DNA of 19,500 bases from an uncultured Sediminibacterium sp. (GTDB lineage: Bacteria > Bacteroidota > Bacteroidia > Chitinophagales > Chitinophagaceae), in the NCBI GenBank assembly GCA_937907555.1, contig CALEST010000286.1, positions 1 to 19,500 of the forward strand, written 5' to 3'. Below the pieces are notes generated by a model that saw only the letters and a list, made by a program, of their open reading frames with translations, made no database searches and had not been told where the DNA came from. This document shows positions 1-8,118 of the stretch, piece by piece. Position 1 is the stretch's first letter. Every line of letters begins with the position of its first letter. The position numbers and the translations under genes were made by a program.

Positions 1-1179
1 ACTTAATTCATCAGAAGCTTTGTGATAATATGGATCCACATCAATCTTAGTAGTTGAAATGGTATGTGCCGGAACGCCCAGACGTGCTAGGGTTGCATTG
101 TCTGATCGATAGAATAAATTCTGAGAAGTATAAGGATCCGGATAAAAAGTAAAATCTGTACCCGCTAAGTTTTGCTGTAAAATTTTACCCATATCGGTTT
201 TTTCATAACCGGTAATGAATGCACTGTTCTTGCCCCACTTGCTTTCACTTCCAATCATTTCAATATTAAACATGGCTTTCACCGTTAATGGATCAAACTG
301 TTTTGAAAAATACTGAGAACCATATCCACCCACTTCTTCAGCGGTGAACGCAACAAAAATTAAAGTACGGTTATTGTTTTTGGCAGCAGCATAATACTTG
401 GCCAATAACATCATAGCGGTGGTTCCAGCTGCATCATCATTGGCTCCATTGTAAATGGAATCATTGTTCATCATATTGCGGGTATTGATCCCCAGGTGAT
501 CGTAATGTCCGGAAAAGATTACAAATTCATTGGGCAAAGACTTGCCAGGAATCATACCCGCTACATTGGCCAGTTTCATTTCCTGAATCTCGTGTTTCGC
601 ATCAATGGTTAAAGACTTTACGGTTGTTTCAGTAGTTAGTATAAATACAACAGACTTATCGGAATAAAACATATTGCCCTTCAATTGTGCCAGCCTTCCA
701 AAATTGCTGCTGAAAGAAGTATCCACCAAAACGATTGTGTTTTTTGTTAAGCCGCTGTATTTTCTGGCTTCAGCAAAAAGGTTAGCACCCTTTGCAATTT
801 GAACAACTTCGTATCCTGACTTTTCAGACACCTGCAAATCCTTGCTGCAGGTAACCGCCATGATTTGTTTGGTATCCAGCGCAGATTCATTCAGCATCCC
901 GGAAGCACTGATGAATTTAGGTCTGATCATGGCAAAAGACTGTAAAAAATCTTTATTGCCTTTCAAAGGCTGTATGCCATAAGACTTGAATTCTGAAGCA
1001 ATGAATGCTGCCGCTTTGTCTATCCCTTTGGTAAAAGTTCTTCTGCCTTCCATTTCATCTGAAGCCAGGGTTCCCAGTACACGTTGTACTTCAGCATCTG
1101 TTACGATGGTTTTTAAATCCTGTGCAACAGCTGCAAAAACAGATACCAGTAATCCGAGGGATAAAACAATCTTTTTCAT
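1..1179 (-). CDS. Secreted M28-family zinc metallopeptidase, 3' end outside window
   Basis: The gene is read from an ATG at 1179 and stays open to base 1, so 393 residues are visible and the C-terminus is missing. Residues 1-19 form a signal peptide (MKK, then a hydrophobic run ending AVA before QD), so the protein should act in the periplasm or outside the cell. The M28 metal-site pattern is present in order: H225 in SGHYDHLG, D248/D249 in NGANDDAAG, the catalytic pair E281-E282 in FTAEEVGGYGS, E307 in NIEMIG, and H386 in YYHKASDE. The fourth ligand is Glu where many family members have Asp. The family removes N-terminal residues from peptides with two zinc ions; the substrate here is unknown. 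It lies 51 bases downstream of a LytTR regulator on the same strand with no visible terminator between, so co-transcription is plausible but inferred. Confidence 0.9.
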   Translation of the reverse strand, partial: MKKIVLSLGLLVSVFAAVAQDLKTIVTDAEVQRVLGTLASDEMEGRRTFTKGIDKAAAFIASEFKSYGIQPLKGNKDFLQSFAMIRPKFISASGMLNESALDTKQIMAVTCSKDLQVSEKSGYEVVQIAKGANLFAEARKYSGLTKNTIVLVDTSFSSNFGRLAQLKGNMFYSDKSVVFILTTETTVKSLTIDAKHEIQEMKLANVAGMIPGKSLPNEFVIFSGHYDHLGINTRNMMNNDSIYNGANDDAAGTTAMMLLAKYYAAAKNNNRTLIFVAFTAEEVGGYGSQYFSKQFDPLTVKAMFNIEMIGSESKWGKNSAFITGYEKTDMGKILQQNLAGTDFTFYPDPYTSQNLFYRSDNATLARLGVPAHTISTTKIDVDPYYHKASDELS

Positions 1180-1230
1180 ATAAAAATAATAGTAAGTGCT
1201 TGGTGAAAATAAAAGGTCTAAAGGGAAAAA

Positions 1231-1962
1231 TTATAAGCTCATCATTTCCTTGAACTTGACGGTTTGTCTGCGGCTGACTTCAATCTTCTCGCCACCTTTT
1301 AAATCGAGAATCAAACCACCGTTAAAATAAGGCTCAATTTTTTCAATCCATCTTAGGTTGATGATATGCTTGCGGTTTGCTCGGAAAAACATGCGATCAT
1401 CCAGTCTTTCTTCCAGGGCATTCAGCGATTTTAAAATCAAAGGTTTGTTGGTTCCAAAAAACACTTTGGCATAATTGCCCACACTTTCAAACAAACGGAT
1501 TTCACCCAGCTTCACAAACCAGCAACGTTCACCGTCTTTTACAAAGACCTGATCGTGTTCGGTTAGGGGGCCGCGATTGGATCCGGTAAGACCAATTTTT
1601 TCCTTGTATAATTCAGCTTGTAATTTTTGAATGGCATCCGACAATCGCTTGGGTTCAATTGGCTTCAACAAATAGTCCAGTGCATTCACTTCAAATGCCT
1701 TGATGGCATACTCGTCATAAGCGGTGGTAAAAATTACTTTGGGCGCTTTCTCTACTTCAGCCAGTAAATCAAATCCGGTTTTACCAGGCATCTGAATATC
1801 CAGAAATATCAAATCCGGATTCAGGGTTTCTATTTTTTCAATGCCCTCGTCTACATTGGTTGCTTCATCTATCACTTCAATATCCCCATGATCCTGCAAC
1901 AATTTTTTCAATTCATTTCTCGCCAGTCTTTCATCATCAATAATAATTGCTTTGATTGCCAT
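1231..1962 (-). CDS. LytTR-family two-component response regulator
   Basis: A 243-residue protein with an N-terminal receiver domain (about 1-120) and a C-terminal LytTR DNA-binding domain (about 136-240). Receiver landmarks are the acidic pair D9-D10, phospho-acceptor D55 in FLDIQMPG, T80 and K100 in LLKPIEP. The LytTR part shows the typical ESVGNYAKVF and FFRANRKHIINL motifs, which bind DNA through a beta-rich fold rather than a helix-turn-helix. I chose the ATG at 1962 (MAIKAIIIDDE) because it begins right at the first receiver strand; a frame reaching back to 2034 would run into the upstream kinase gene. The kinase gene ends 23 bases upstream, so the two form a cognate pair of the LytS/LytR (AgrA-like) type. 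Target genes are unknown; the peptidase downstream is a candidate by position only. Confidence 0.93.
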   Translation of the reverse strand: MAIKAIIIDDERLARNELKKLLQDHGDIEVIDEATNVDEGIEKIETLNPDLIFLDIQMPGKTGFDLLAEVEKAPKVIFTTAYDEYAIKAFEVNALDYLLKPIEPKRLSDAIQKLQAELYKEKIGLTGSNRGPLTEHDQVFVKDGERCWFVKLGEIRLFESVGNYAKVFFGTNKPLILKSLNALEERLDDRMFFRANRKHIINLRWIEKIEPYFNGGLILDLKGGEKIEVSRRQTVKFKEMMSL

Positions 1963-1985
1963 AATTGCTGATTGTATTATTCTAA

Positions 1986-3044
1986 TTAAGCCGGTACTCC
2001 CTGTACGGGCATGATAATTTTTGCTTCTACCCAATTGTTCCCCTTGTCTTCAATCGTAAACCGGGCTTTATCGCCGAACAACAACTTCAAACGGCTGCGG
2101 GTACTTTTTAAACCAAACCCATGCGAGTCGGTAATTTCGGAAATAGTTCCGGTATTCTGCACAATCAATTCGTGATGAGATTCTCTGAAATCCGAAATAA
2201 TACGGATGATCCCCCCCTCTTTGGCCTTGCTCAACCCGTGCTTAATGGCATTTTCTACCAGGGTTTGCAGCATCATCGGAGGTATGGGCTGATCAAGGGT
2301 GTCTTCATCAATATCATATTCCACTCTCAAACGGTCTTCAAAACGAATATGTTCCAGTGCCAGATAATCTTTTACAATATTCAACTCTCTTTCAAATGGC
2401 ACTGTCTCCTGTTTCTCGGCCTGCATACTGCTGCGAAGCAAATTGCTCAGTTCGGTAATGGCCGTTCTGGCTCTTTCCGGATTTTCATCTACCAGCGCAC
2501 GGATACTATTGAGGGCATTGAAAATAAAATGTGGATTGATATGGCTTTTGATGGTTTTTAGTTCCATCTCTTTTACCAGGCTTTCCAGTTTAATTTTCTG
2601 GAACTCCGTTTTGGTGCCCAATTCTATATAGTGCCACAAGTAATAGATGGAAACCCAAACCAAAATAAGGGGAGAATCGGAAACCAGGTTCACCAGAAAT
2701 CTTTTTTCAACGGAGACCTTGGTTTTAGGATTGTAAAGCCCCAGCCATTCTGCAATAGCCGAATTGGTAAGGTTAAACAATACCAGTATAGACAATAATA
2801 CCACAGTAAACTGCACCCATTTGCGGGACAGTTCCGGTGGCAATAAATGAAATAGCTTGATTATCTCCCTTAAAACATGGGTAAAAAACAAACCGGAAAC
2901 AATGATTACCAATAGCTTAGGATAAAAAATGCTATTGATTTTGCTGTCGAATACAAAGGCAAAGAACACCATGGTAACCCCATAGAGCAGCCAGCCACCC
3001 AGCTGACACCACCAATATAAGATTGCTTTGCTTTTTGTTCTCAT
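1986..3044 (-). CDS. LytS/YehU-type membrane sensor histidine kinase
   Basis: A 352-residue protein with about four hydrophobic segments (roughly 8-30, 44-56, 78-94 and 118-140), a linker helix, then a LytS-type His_kinase region with phospho-acceptor H172 in INPHFIFNALNS, and a C-terminal ATPase domain with the N-box VENAIKHG (N265) and a G-box HGFGLKSTRSRL near 308-319. There is no recognisable extracellular sensing domain, so the signal is probably read within or near the membrane; its identity cannot be inferred. I chose the ATG at 3044 (MRTKSKAILYWW) rather than the in-frame ATG at 3086 because a perfect Bacteroidota -7 box (3050-3057) lies between them, which would leave the upstream ATG outside the transcript. 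It sits immediately upstream of the LytTR regulator and diverges from dxs. Confidence 0.92.
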   Translation of the reverse strand: MRTKSKAILYWWCQLGGWLLYGVTMVFFAFVFDSKINSIFYPKLLVIIVSGLFFTHVLREIIKLFHLLPPELSRKWVQFTVVLLSILVLFNLTNSAIAEWLGLYNPKTKVSVEKRFLVNLVSDSPLILVWVSIYYLWHYIELGTKTEFQKIKLESLVKEMELKTIKSHINPHFIFNALNSIRALVDENPERARTAITELSNLLRSSMQAEKQETVPFERELNIVKDYLALEHIRFEDRLRVEYDIDEDTLDQPIPPMMLQTLVENAIKHGLSKAKEGGIIRIISDFRESHHELIVQNTGTISEITDSHGFGLKSTRSRLKLLFGDKARFTIEDKGNNWVEAKIIMPVQGVPA

Positions 3045-3049
3045 CTTTA

Positions 3050-3057
3050 CAAAGCTA
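3050..3057 (-). promoter_or_regulatory. Bacteroidota-type -7 box for the kinase-regulator operon
   Basis: On the minus strand this reads TAGCTTTG, an exact match to the TAnnTTTG consensus of the Bacteroidota primary sigma factor. It ends 5 bases before the chosen ATG at 3044, which implies a 5' leader of only a few bases. No TTG-type -33 element is visible at the usual spacing; the nearest TTTG on that strand (3087-3084) is 26 bases away. Confidence 0.5.
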
Positions 3058-3198
3058 AATATAGCTAAGCCCTTGAAAAGGAACAAATTGGATTAAAGGT
3101 AAAATCGGGGTGTGGTTGGCTTAAATTAAAGTAAGCAATGGGCGAACCTTCCTTTTTAAGCTTTGTTATTGTATTTTTACTTACTAAATAACCCAATA

Positions 3199-5133
3199 AT
3201 GGAGTTTGTTCCTGGTCCTTTACTCAAGAATATCAATAGCCCTGAAGATTTAAAGAAACTCAGCAGAGCCCAATTACACCAGATTTGCGACGAATTAAGA
3301 CAATATATCATAGATGTCGTAAGTGTGCACGGCGGACATTTTGCCGCCAGCCTGGGGGTAGTGGAATTATCTGTGGCACTTCATTATGTGTACAATACGC
3401 CCTATGACCAATTGGTATGGGACGTAGGCCACCAGGCTTATGGTCATAAAATTCTGACCGGAAGAAGAGATCAGTTTCCTACCAACCGTAAATACAAAGG
3501 ATTGAGTGGATTTCCGAAGAGATCGGAAAGTGAGTACGATACTTTTGGCGTAGGGCATTCCTCTACTTCTATTTCTGCTGCTTTGGGGATGGCCATTGCC
3601 GCAAAGTACAAGGGTGAGAACAGAAAATCAGTGGCCGTGATTGGAGACGGATCCATGACAGCAGGTATGGCTTTTGAAGCCATGAACCACGCAGGTGTGG
3701 CAGACAGCGATGTATTGATTATCCTGAACGACAACTGCATGAGCATCGACCCTAACGTGGGTGCACTGAAGGAATATTTAACCGATATCAGCACTTCCCC
3801 TACTTACAATAAAGTAAGAGATGAAATCTGGAACCTGATGGGCAAATTGCCTGTTGGTAAAAATTTCAGCCGCGAAATGGCTTCTAAAATGGAAGCCAGC
3901 ATTAAAGGGGTGGTCAACAAAAGCAGCAACTTATTCGAAGCCTTAAAGCTTCGCTATTTTGGACCCATTGATGGCCACAATATTACCAAGTTGGTAGATA
4001 CCCTGAAGGATTTAAAAGATATTCCCGGACCTAAATTGCTGCATATCATCACCACCAAGGGTAAAGGATATGAACTGGCAGAAAAAGATCAGACCAAGTG
4101 GCATGCACCTGGCTTATTTGATAAAGTAACCGGAGAGATCCTGAAGAAAAAAGTAGATAGTCCACAGCCACCTAAATACCAGGATGTATTTGGACATACC
4201 ATGATTGAACTGGCAGAAGCAAACTCCAAAATAATGGGCGTTACACCCGCTATGCCGAGTGGTTCTTCCTTAAAATTCATGATGGACAAAATGCCGCATC
4301 GTGCATTCGACGTAGGCATTTGTGAACAACATGCAGTAACCGTTAGTGCGGGTTTGGCCACACAGGGTTTACGCGTGTTCTGTAATATTTATTCCTCTTT
4401 CATGCAGCGTGCTTACGATCAGGTGGTGCACGATGTAGCTTTACAGAAATTACCGGTAGTATTTTGTTTAGACCGTGCAGGATTGGTAGGGGAAGACGGA
4501 CCAACGCACCATGGATGTTACGATATTTCCTTTATGCGTTGCATTCCCAATTTAATTATTGCAGCGCCCATGAACGAAAAGGAACTGCGCAATCTTATGT
4601 ATACTGCGCAACTGGAGGAAACACAATATCCATTTGTGATTCGTTATCCAAGAGGAGAAGGCACTATGCCGGAATGGAGAACTCCTTTTGAAGCATTGCC
4701 CATTGGTAAGGGAAGAAAATTAAAAGACGGTAAAGATGTTGCCATTTTAAGCTTCGGCCATCCGGGTAATTTTGCACAGGCTGCCATCCGCAGTTTAAGA
4801 ACAGAAGGTATTGATCCTGCACATTTCGACCTGCGATTTGTGAAACCTATTGACGAAGATTTATTACACGAAGCTTTCAGCAACTATTCCAAAATTGTTA
4901 CCGTTGAAGACGGTACGGTTGTAGGAGGATTTGGATCGGCTGTACTGGAATTCATGAACGCGAACGGATACAAAGCGGATGTAAAAATCTTAGGCATTCC
5001 GGATCGTTTAGTAGAACACGGCAGTCCGAAAGAATTACACAGAGAATGTGCTTATGATGCAGAAGGCATTGCAGCAGCGGTGCGAGAGCTGATGAAGGAT
5101 ACAGTGAATATTGCTTCAAACGTTTTAGGATAA
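3199..5133 (+). CDS. dxs: 1-deoxy-D-xylulose-5-phosphate synthase
   Basis: A 644-residue thiamine diphosphate enzyme that condenses pyruvate and glyceraldehyde 3-phosphate to 1-deoxy-D-xylulose 5-phosphate, the entry step of the MEP isoprenoid pathway, also feeding thiamine and pyridoxal synthesis. Visible motifs: GGHFAASLG (H47), DVGHQAYGHK (75-84), the ThDP/Mg site GDGSMTAGMAFEAMNHAG (149-166) with the following LNDNCMSI, GHNITKLVDTL in the linker, and in the pyrimidine domain GICEQHAVTVSAGLATQG with the conserved Glu, then GPTHHGCYDISFMRCIPN. Length fits the family. I start at the ATG at 3199 (MEFVPGPLL); an earlier in-frame ATG at 3163 would add an unconserved hydrophobic stretch. It diverges from the sensor kinase and ends at a perfect bidirectional hairpin shared with scpA. 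No other MEP gene is in the window. Confidence 0.96.
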   Translation: MEFVPGPLLKNINSPEDLKKLSRAQLHQICDELRQYIIDVVSVHGGHFAASLGVVELSVALHYVYNTPYDQLVWDVGHQAYGHKILTGRRDQFPTNRKYKGLSGFPKRSESEYDTFGVGHSSTSISAALGMAIAAKYKGENRKSVAVIGDGSMTAGMAFEAMNHAGVADSDVLIILNDNCMSIDPNVGALKEYLTDISTSPTYNKVRDEIWNLMGKLPVGKNFSREMASKMEASIKGVVNKSSNLFEALKLRYFGPIDGHNITKLVDTLKDLKDIPGPKLLHIITTKGKGYELAEKDQTKWHAPGLFDKVTGEILKKKVDSPQPPKYQDVFGHTMIELAEANSKIMGVTPAMPSGSSLKFMMDKMPHRAFDVGICEQHAVTVSAGLATQGLRVFCNIYSSFMQRAYDQVVHDVALQKLPVVFCLDRAGLVGEDGPTHHGCYDISFMRCIPNLIIAAPMNEKELRNLMYTAQLEETQYPFVIRYPRGEGTMPEWRTPFEALPIGKGRKLKDGKDVAILSFGHPGNFAQAAIRSLRTEGIDPAHFDLRFVKPIDEDLLHEAFSNYSKIVTVEDGTVVGGFGSAVLEFMNANGYKADVKILGIPDRLVEHGSPKELHRECAYDAEGIAAAVRELMKDTVNIASNVLG

Positions 5134-5164
5134 AAAAAAGGGTAGTGAATTCACTACCCTTTTT
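5133..5164. terminator. Bidirectional intrinsic terminator between dxs and scpA
   Basis: A perfect 8-bp stem GGGTAGTG (5140-5147) pairs with CACTACCC (5152-5159) around an AATT loop. An A-run flanks it on the left and a T-run on the right, so the pairing extends through A:T pairs and a U-tract follows on either strand. It fills the 31 bases between the convergent stop codons of dxs and scpA and should end both transcripts. Confidence 0.88.
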
Positions 5165-5992
5165 CTATGCTTCTTCTGAATCAAAATCGCTTTCCTGTTC
5201 GGTTCTTTCCTCTTCAGTAAGGCCTTCATCGGCAATATCTGCTTCGCGGTTTTCATTCCACTCTACAATAAAATTATTCATCCCCTGCCCTACAAGCAGT
5301 TTCATGTATTTCTGCTGAGACAATTCCAAGATGGATAAGAATAAAAAGATGGCGTGAATTCTGTCTTCACAGATTTCAAATACTTTCTCAAAAGCCACCG
5401 TCTTTTCTCTGCTAATAAAATCCAGCATATAATCACGGCTGCCTTCCATGGTGTAATTGTAACGAACTACCGTATGCACGGGTTTGTTCTGTCGGTCGTG
5501 CACCCGCTGCATTACTTTTTCAAACGATTTCATGAGTTTGAACAAAGTAATATTCTGAATCTCGGTACCTTCAGAAGCTTCTTCCCCAATGGATGCCACT
5601 TCTTTTTGCAGGTTGCCCCGCTTCACCATCAACATACGCATGGCTTCCATTTCTGCCATCTGAACTGCGGCTTCCTTGAACTTTTTGTATTCAAGAATTT
5701 TGTCGATCAGTTCCTGGCGGGGATCAATTTCATTGCCCGCTGCATCCACTTCTTTTCGTGGCAATAACAATCTTGCCTTGATGCGCATTAATGTAGAAAC
5801 AAACAAAATAAATTCAGAGCTCAGTTCAATATTTAATTTCTCTGAACCGTGAATGAATTCCAGAAAGTCATTGATGATTTTGGTAATGGGAATATTATAA
5901 ATATCCAGTTCATCCCTTTCAATAAAGAACAACAAAAGGTCGAAGGGTCCTTCAAACTGATCTAGCTTAATCTGATAATTAACAGTGCTCAC
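5165..5992 (-). CDS. scpA: Segregation and condensation protein A (kleisin)
   Basis: A 275-residue kleisin that bridges the heads of the SMC dimer and, with ScpB, forms the bacterial condensin that compacts and separates chromosomes. The N-terminal signature LDQFEGPFDLLLFFIERDELDIYNIPI (about residues 10-36) is diagnostic; the middle is rich in charged helices; the C-terminal part (about 200-250, ending in the EDRIHAIFLFLSILELSQQKYM stretch) is the winged-helix that binds the SMC head. The last 25 residues are strongly acidic. The start is a GTG at 5992 (read as Met); no ATG lies nearby in frame before the conserved motif. scpB and smc are not in the window. The gene follows mscL but a hairpin terminator lies between, so it probably has its own promoter. 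Confidence 0.94.
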   Translation of the reverse strand: MSTVNYQIKLDQFEGPFDLLLFFIERDELDIYNIPITKIINDFLEFIHGSEKLNIELSSEFILFVSTLMRIKARLLLPRKEVDAAGNEIDPRQELIDKILEYKKFKEAAVQMAEMEAMRMLMVKRGNLQKEVASIGEEASEGTEIQNITLFKLMKSFEKVMQRVHDRQNKPVHTVVRYNYTMEGSRDYMLDFISREKTVAFEKVFEICEDRIHAIFLFLSILELSQQKYMKLLVGQGMNNFIVEWNENREADIADEGLTEEERTEQESDFDSEEA

Positions 5993-6006
5993 GTTCCGGT
6001 TTTTTA

Positions 6007-6014
6007 CAAAGAAA
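6007..6014 (-). promoter_or_regulatory. Possible -7 box for scpA
   Basis: The minus strand reads TTTCTTTG, 7 of 8 positions of TAnnTTTG, ending 14 bases before the GTG start of scpA. It overlaps the T-rich tail of the mscL terminator, so base composition alone could produce it. No clear -33 element was found. Confidence 0.3.
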
Positions 6015-6043
6015 AGAAAACAGGGCCTATTTTAGCCCTGTTT
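6011..6043 (-). terminator. Intrinsic terminator after mscL
   Basis: On the minus strand a 9-bp perfect stem (AAACAGGGC, 6043-6035, with GCCCTGTTT, 6026-6018) encloses an 8-base A/T loop and runs into TTCTTTTC. It lies 27 bases past the mscL stop codon and separates it from scpA, which is read in the same direction. Confidence 0.8.
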
Positions 6044-6069
6044 CCTGAATAGTTATCCACCAATATGGC

Positions 6070-6513
6070 TTAATCCACTTTTTTAAGGGAATCCCTGATT
6101 TCAGCCAGTAATTTTTCGGCTTCAGTAGGTCCGGGAGGTGTAGCCGGAGCTGCCGGGGGAGCTTCCTGCTTTATTTTATTCAGGGCCTTGATCACCATAA
6201 ATACGGCAAAAGCCACAATTACAAAATCAATCAGGTTGGTGATAAACGCACCATATTTAACAGAAACTTCCGTTACTTCAGGTGTCACTATGGCCCCAGC
6301 CGCATCTTTCACTGCAGCTGCAGCATCCTGCAATACCCATTTTTTATCGTTGAAGTCTACACCGCCAGTTAGCATCCCTACCAGGGGCATGACCATGCCA
6401 TCTACAAAGGAAGTTACAATCTTGCCAAAAGAAACCCCCATTACAAAGGCAACAGCCGTATCTACCAGATTGCCTCTAACGGCAAACTCTTTGAATTCTT
6501 TAATCAGACCCAT
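6070..6513 (-). CDS. mscL: Large-conductance mechanosensitive channel
   Basis: A 147-residue inner-membrane channel that opens under membrane tension and releases solutes during hypo-osmotic shock; the family works as a homopentamer. The N-terminus GLIKEFKEFAVRGNLVDTAVAFVMG is the classic MscL amphipathic helix leading into pore helix TM1 (about 15-47). A periplasmic loop (about 48-85) follows, with an Ala-rich insertion around 62-75, then TM2 (about 86-110). A Pro/Ala linker (118-129) joins the C-terminal cytoplasmic helix (about 130-145). Length is within the usual range. It is a single-gene unit, divergent from the EamA transporter, and ends at its own hairpin terminator. A TTTG lies 1 base before the ATG, too close to act as a normal -7 box, so the promoter is not assigned. 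Confidence 0.96.
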   Translation of the reverse strand: MGLIKEFKEFAVRGNLVDTAVAFVMGVSFGKIVTSFVDGMVMPLVGMLTGGVDFNDKKWVLQDAAAAVKDAAGAIVTPEVTEVSVKYGAFITNLIDFVIVAFAVFMVIKALNKIKQEAPPAAPATPPGPTEAEKLLAEIRDSLKKVD

Positions 6514-6564
6514 ACAAATTTGTTTTGTTTACCCAATATAATAAAATCTTCAGAACCATTCCCT

Positions 6565-6592
6565 TTTGAAAGCGTTTATTAATGCATCTTTG
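6565..6592 (+). promoter_or_regulatory. Probable promoter of the EamA transporter gene
   Basis: TTTG (6565-6568) is followed after 16 bases by CATCTTTG (6585-6592), 7 of 8 positions of TAnnTTTG. The box ends 13 bases before the GTG start. The 16-base spacing is at or slightly below the short end of reported Bacteroidota promoters. Confidence 0.45.
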
Positions 6593-6605
6593 AAAAAATT
6601 TTACT

Positions 6606-7472
6606 GTGCCGAAACAACTGATTAACTGGGGGATTTTTTGTTTACTGTGTTTGATCTGGGGTAGCTCCTTTGTATTAATGAAAGAAGGCATGAATGTGCT
6701 GAGCCCTTATCAGGTTGCTTCTATTCGTTTAATTAGCGCTGGCCTGGTACTGTTGCCCTTTGCAGTAAAGGCCCTGAGGGTGATTCCTGCCAACAAAAGA
6801 GGGGTGGTGGTATTATCCGGATTATTAGGTAGTTTTTTTCCGGCCTATCTGTTTTGTATTGCAGAAACCAAAATTGACAGCTCACTGGCTGGTATTATGA
6901 ATGCACTTACCCCATTGTTTGTTATCATCACTGGTGTTTCCTTTTTTCAGCTGAAAGTGAAAACCCTGCAGGTATTGGGTATTATCATTGGTTTTATAGG
7001 ATTGTCACTACTGGTAGCAGCAGGCTCCAAAATTAATCTGGAATATTTTTCCTACGCACTATTGGTATTACTGGCTACCCTGTTTTATGGCATCAATGTA
7101 AATTTGGTAGGCAGACATATGCAGGGCATTGGATCCATTGAAATTGCCGCACTGGCTTTTGTATTTCTGATGATTCCTTGCGGCATTATTCTTTCTTATA
7201 CGGGCTATTTCTCACTACCACTCACCGAAACGATTTATCTGCAGTCTACCCTGGCATCGGCTGTACTGGGGATATTCGGCACAGCAGTGGCTTCCGTACT
7301 TTTTTACATGCTGGTAAAAAGAGGCGGTGCTTTGTTTGCTTCAATGGTTACTTATGGAATTCCCTTTGTTGCAATTGGATGGGGAATCTGGTATGGAGAG
7401 CAGGTGAACTTTTTACAGATCACCTGCTGTGGAATTATATTGATTGGCGTTTATCTGGCCAATAAAAAGTAA
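6606..7472 (+). CDS. EamA/DMT-superfamily transporter, substrate unknown
   Basis: A 288-residue, very hydrophobic protein with about ten membrane helices in two homologous five-helix EamA repeats (roughly 1-140 and 145-288). The N-terminal CLLCLIWGSSFVLMKEG motif and the first-repeat GIMNALTPLFVIITGVSFF motif are typical of RhaT/RarD-like drug/metabolite transporters in the inner membrane. The family includes amino-acid and metabolite exporters, but sequence motifs alone do not give a substrate. The start is the GTG at 6606 (MPKQLINWG), placed 13 bases after a -7 box; the only in-frame alternatives lie inside the first membrane helix. The stop codon at 7470-7472 directly abuts the stop codon of the convergent frr gene. 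Confidence 0.9.
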   Translation: MPKQLINWGIFCLLCLIWGSSFVLMKEGMNVLSPYQVASIRLISAGLVLLPFAVKALRVIPANKRGVVVLSGLLGSFFPAYLFCIAETKIDSSLAGIMNALTPLFVIITGVSFFQLKVKTLQVLGIIIGFIGLSLLVAAGSKINLEYFSYALLVLLATLFYGINVNLVGRHMQGIGSIEIAALAFVFLMIPCGIILSYTGYFSLPLTETIYLQSTLASAVLGIFGTAVASVLFYMLVKRGGALFASMVTYGIPFVAIGWGIWYGEQVNFLQITCCGIILIGVYLANKK

Positions 7473-8036
7473 TTATACAGTCATCATTTCTTTTTCTTTG
7501 GCTGCCAGGTGTTTTTCTACCAGCGCAATATGCTTATCGGTCAACTCCTGAATTTCTTTCTCTGCATCTTTGGCGGCGTCTTCGCTCAATCCGTCTTTCT
7601 GTAATTTTTTTACGCTTTCAATGGCATCCCTTCTAATATTACGGATAGCTACTTTAGCATGCTCTCCTTCTCCCCCGGCTTTCTTTACCAGTTCTCTTCT
7701 TCTTTCTTCTGTTAATGGCGGCATGAACAAACGAATTTGTACCCCATCGTTCTGAGGAGTAATTCCAATATTGGCAGCCATGATGGATCGCTCAATTTGC
7801 GCCAGCATGTTTTTTTCCCATGGCTGAATGCTGATGGTTCTGGCATCCAGTACCGTAACATTGGCTACCTGAGCAATGGGCGTTGGAGAACCATAATAAT
7901 CTACTGTAATACCATCCAGCATATTGGGATTGGCTTTTCCTGCCCTGATCTTAACCAATTCAACTTCTAAGTGTAAAATGGCTTTCTTCATGGTATCGGC
8001 GGCATCGTCAATGATTAACCCTAATTCTTCTGACAT
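7473..8036 (-). CDS. frr: Ribosome recycling factor
   Basis: A 187-residue cytoplasmic protein that, with EF-G, splits post-termination ribosomes into subunits. The whole chain matches the family: the long N-terminal helix with LEVELVKIRAGKANPNMLDGITVDYYG, the beta domain (about 30-105) with PIAQVANVTVLDARTISIQPWEK, and RLFMPPLTEERRRELVKKA leading into the C-terminal helical bundle, ending in a Lys/Glu-rich helix. Length equals the usual 185 or so. In many bacteria frr follows pyrH; here pyrH is not adjacent, and upstream is the divergent transketolase subunit. It is convergent with the EamA gene without any spacer or hairpin. Confidence 0.97.
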   Translation of the reverse strand: MSEELGLIIDDAADTMKKAILHLEVELVKIRAGKANPNMLDGITVDYYGSPTPIAQVANVTVLDARTISIQPWEKNMLAQIERSIMAANIGITPQNDGVQIRLFMPPLTEERRRELVKKAGGEGEHAKVAIRNIRRDAIESVKKLQKDGLSEDAAKDAEKEIQELTDKHIALVEKHLAAKEKEMMTV

Positions 8037-8055
8037 ACAATTTTATTAATTGGCG

Positions 8056-8083
8056 CAAATTTAATGAATGAATCCTAACCAAA
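8056..8083 (-). promoter_or_regulatory. Promoter of frr
   Basis: On the minus strand TTTG (8083-8080) is followed after 16 bases by TAAATTTG (8063-8056), an exact TAnnTTTG -7 box. It ends 19 bases before the frr ATG. This is the most complete promoter match in the window, although the spacing is short for the phylum. Confidence 0.6.
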
Positions 8084-8089
8084 TGCTTT

Positions 8090-8097
8090 TATCTTCG
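8090..8097 (+). promoter_or_regulatory. Possible -7 box for the transketolase subunit gene
   Basis: TATCTTCG matches 7 of 8 positions of TAnnTTTG and lies 21 bases before the ATG at 8119. No -33 TTG at normal spacing was found. Its upstream region overlaps the frr promoter read in the other direction. Confidence 0.35.
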
Positions 8098-8118
8098 CCG
8101 TAAAATTAACGGTTCTGT

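Noticed and set aside
1963..2034. N-terminal extension of the LytTR regulator back to 2034
   Set aside because: It would overlap the 3' end of the kinase gene, and the receiver domain begins exactly at the ATG at 1962.
2121..2561. 146-codon open frame opposite the sensor kinase
   Set aside because: It is antisense to the conserved His_kinase/ATPase coding region and has no recognisable domain or codon pattern of its own.
3045..3198. Riboswitch or thiamine-type leader upstream of dxs
   Set aside because: I looked for a structured leader in the divergent interval and found only short A/T-rich sequence without paired elements or a THI-box-like core.
5354..5767. 137-codon open frame opposite scpA
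   Set aside because: His/Phe-rich composition is the complement of the Glu/Met/Lys codons of scpA; no family match.
6515..6522. TTTG immediately before the mscL ATG as a -7 box
   Set aside because: Only one base lies between the box and the ATG, which would place the transcription start inside the start codon.
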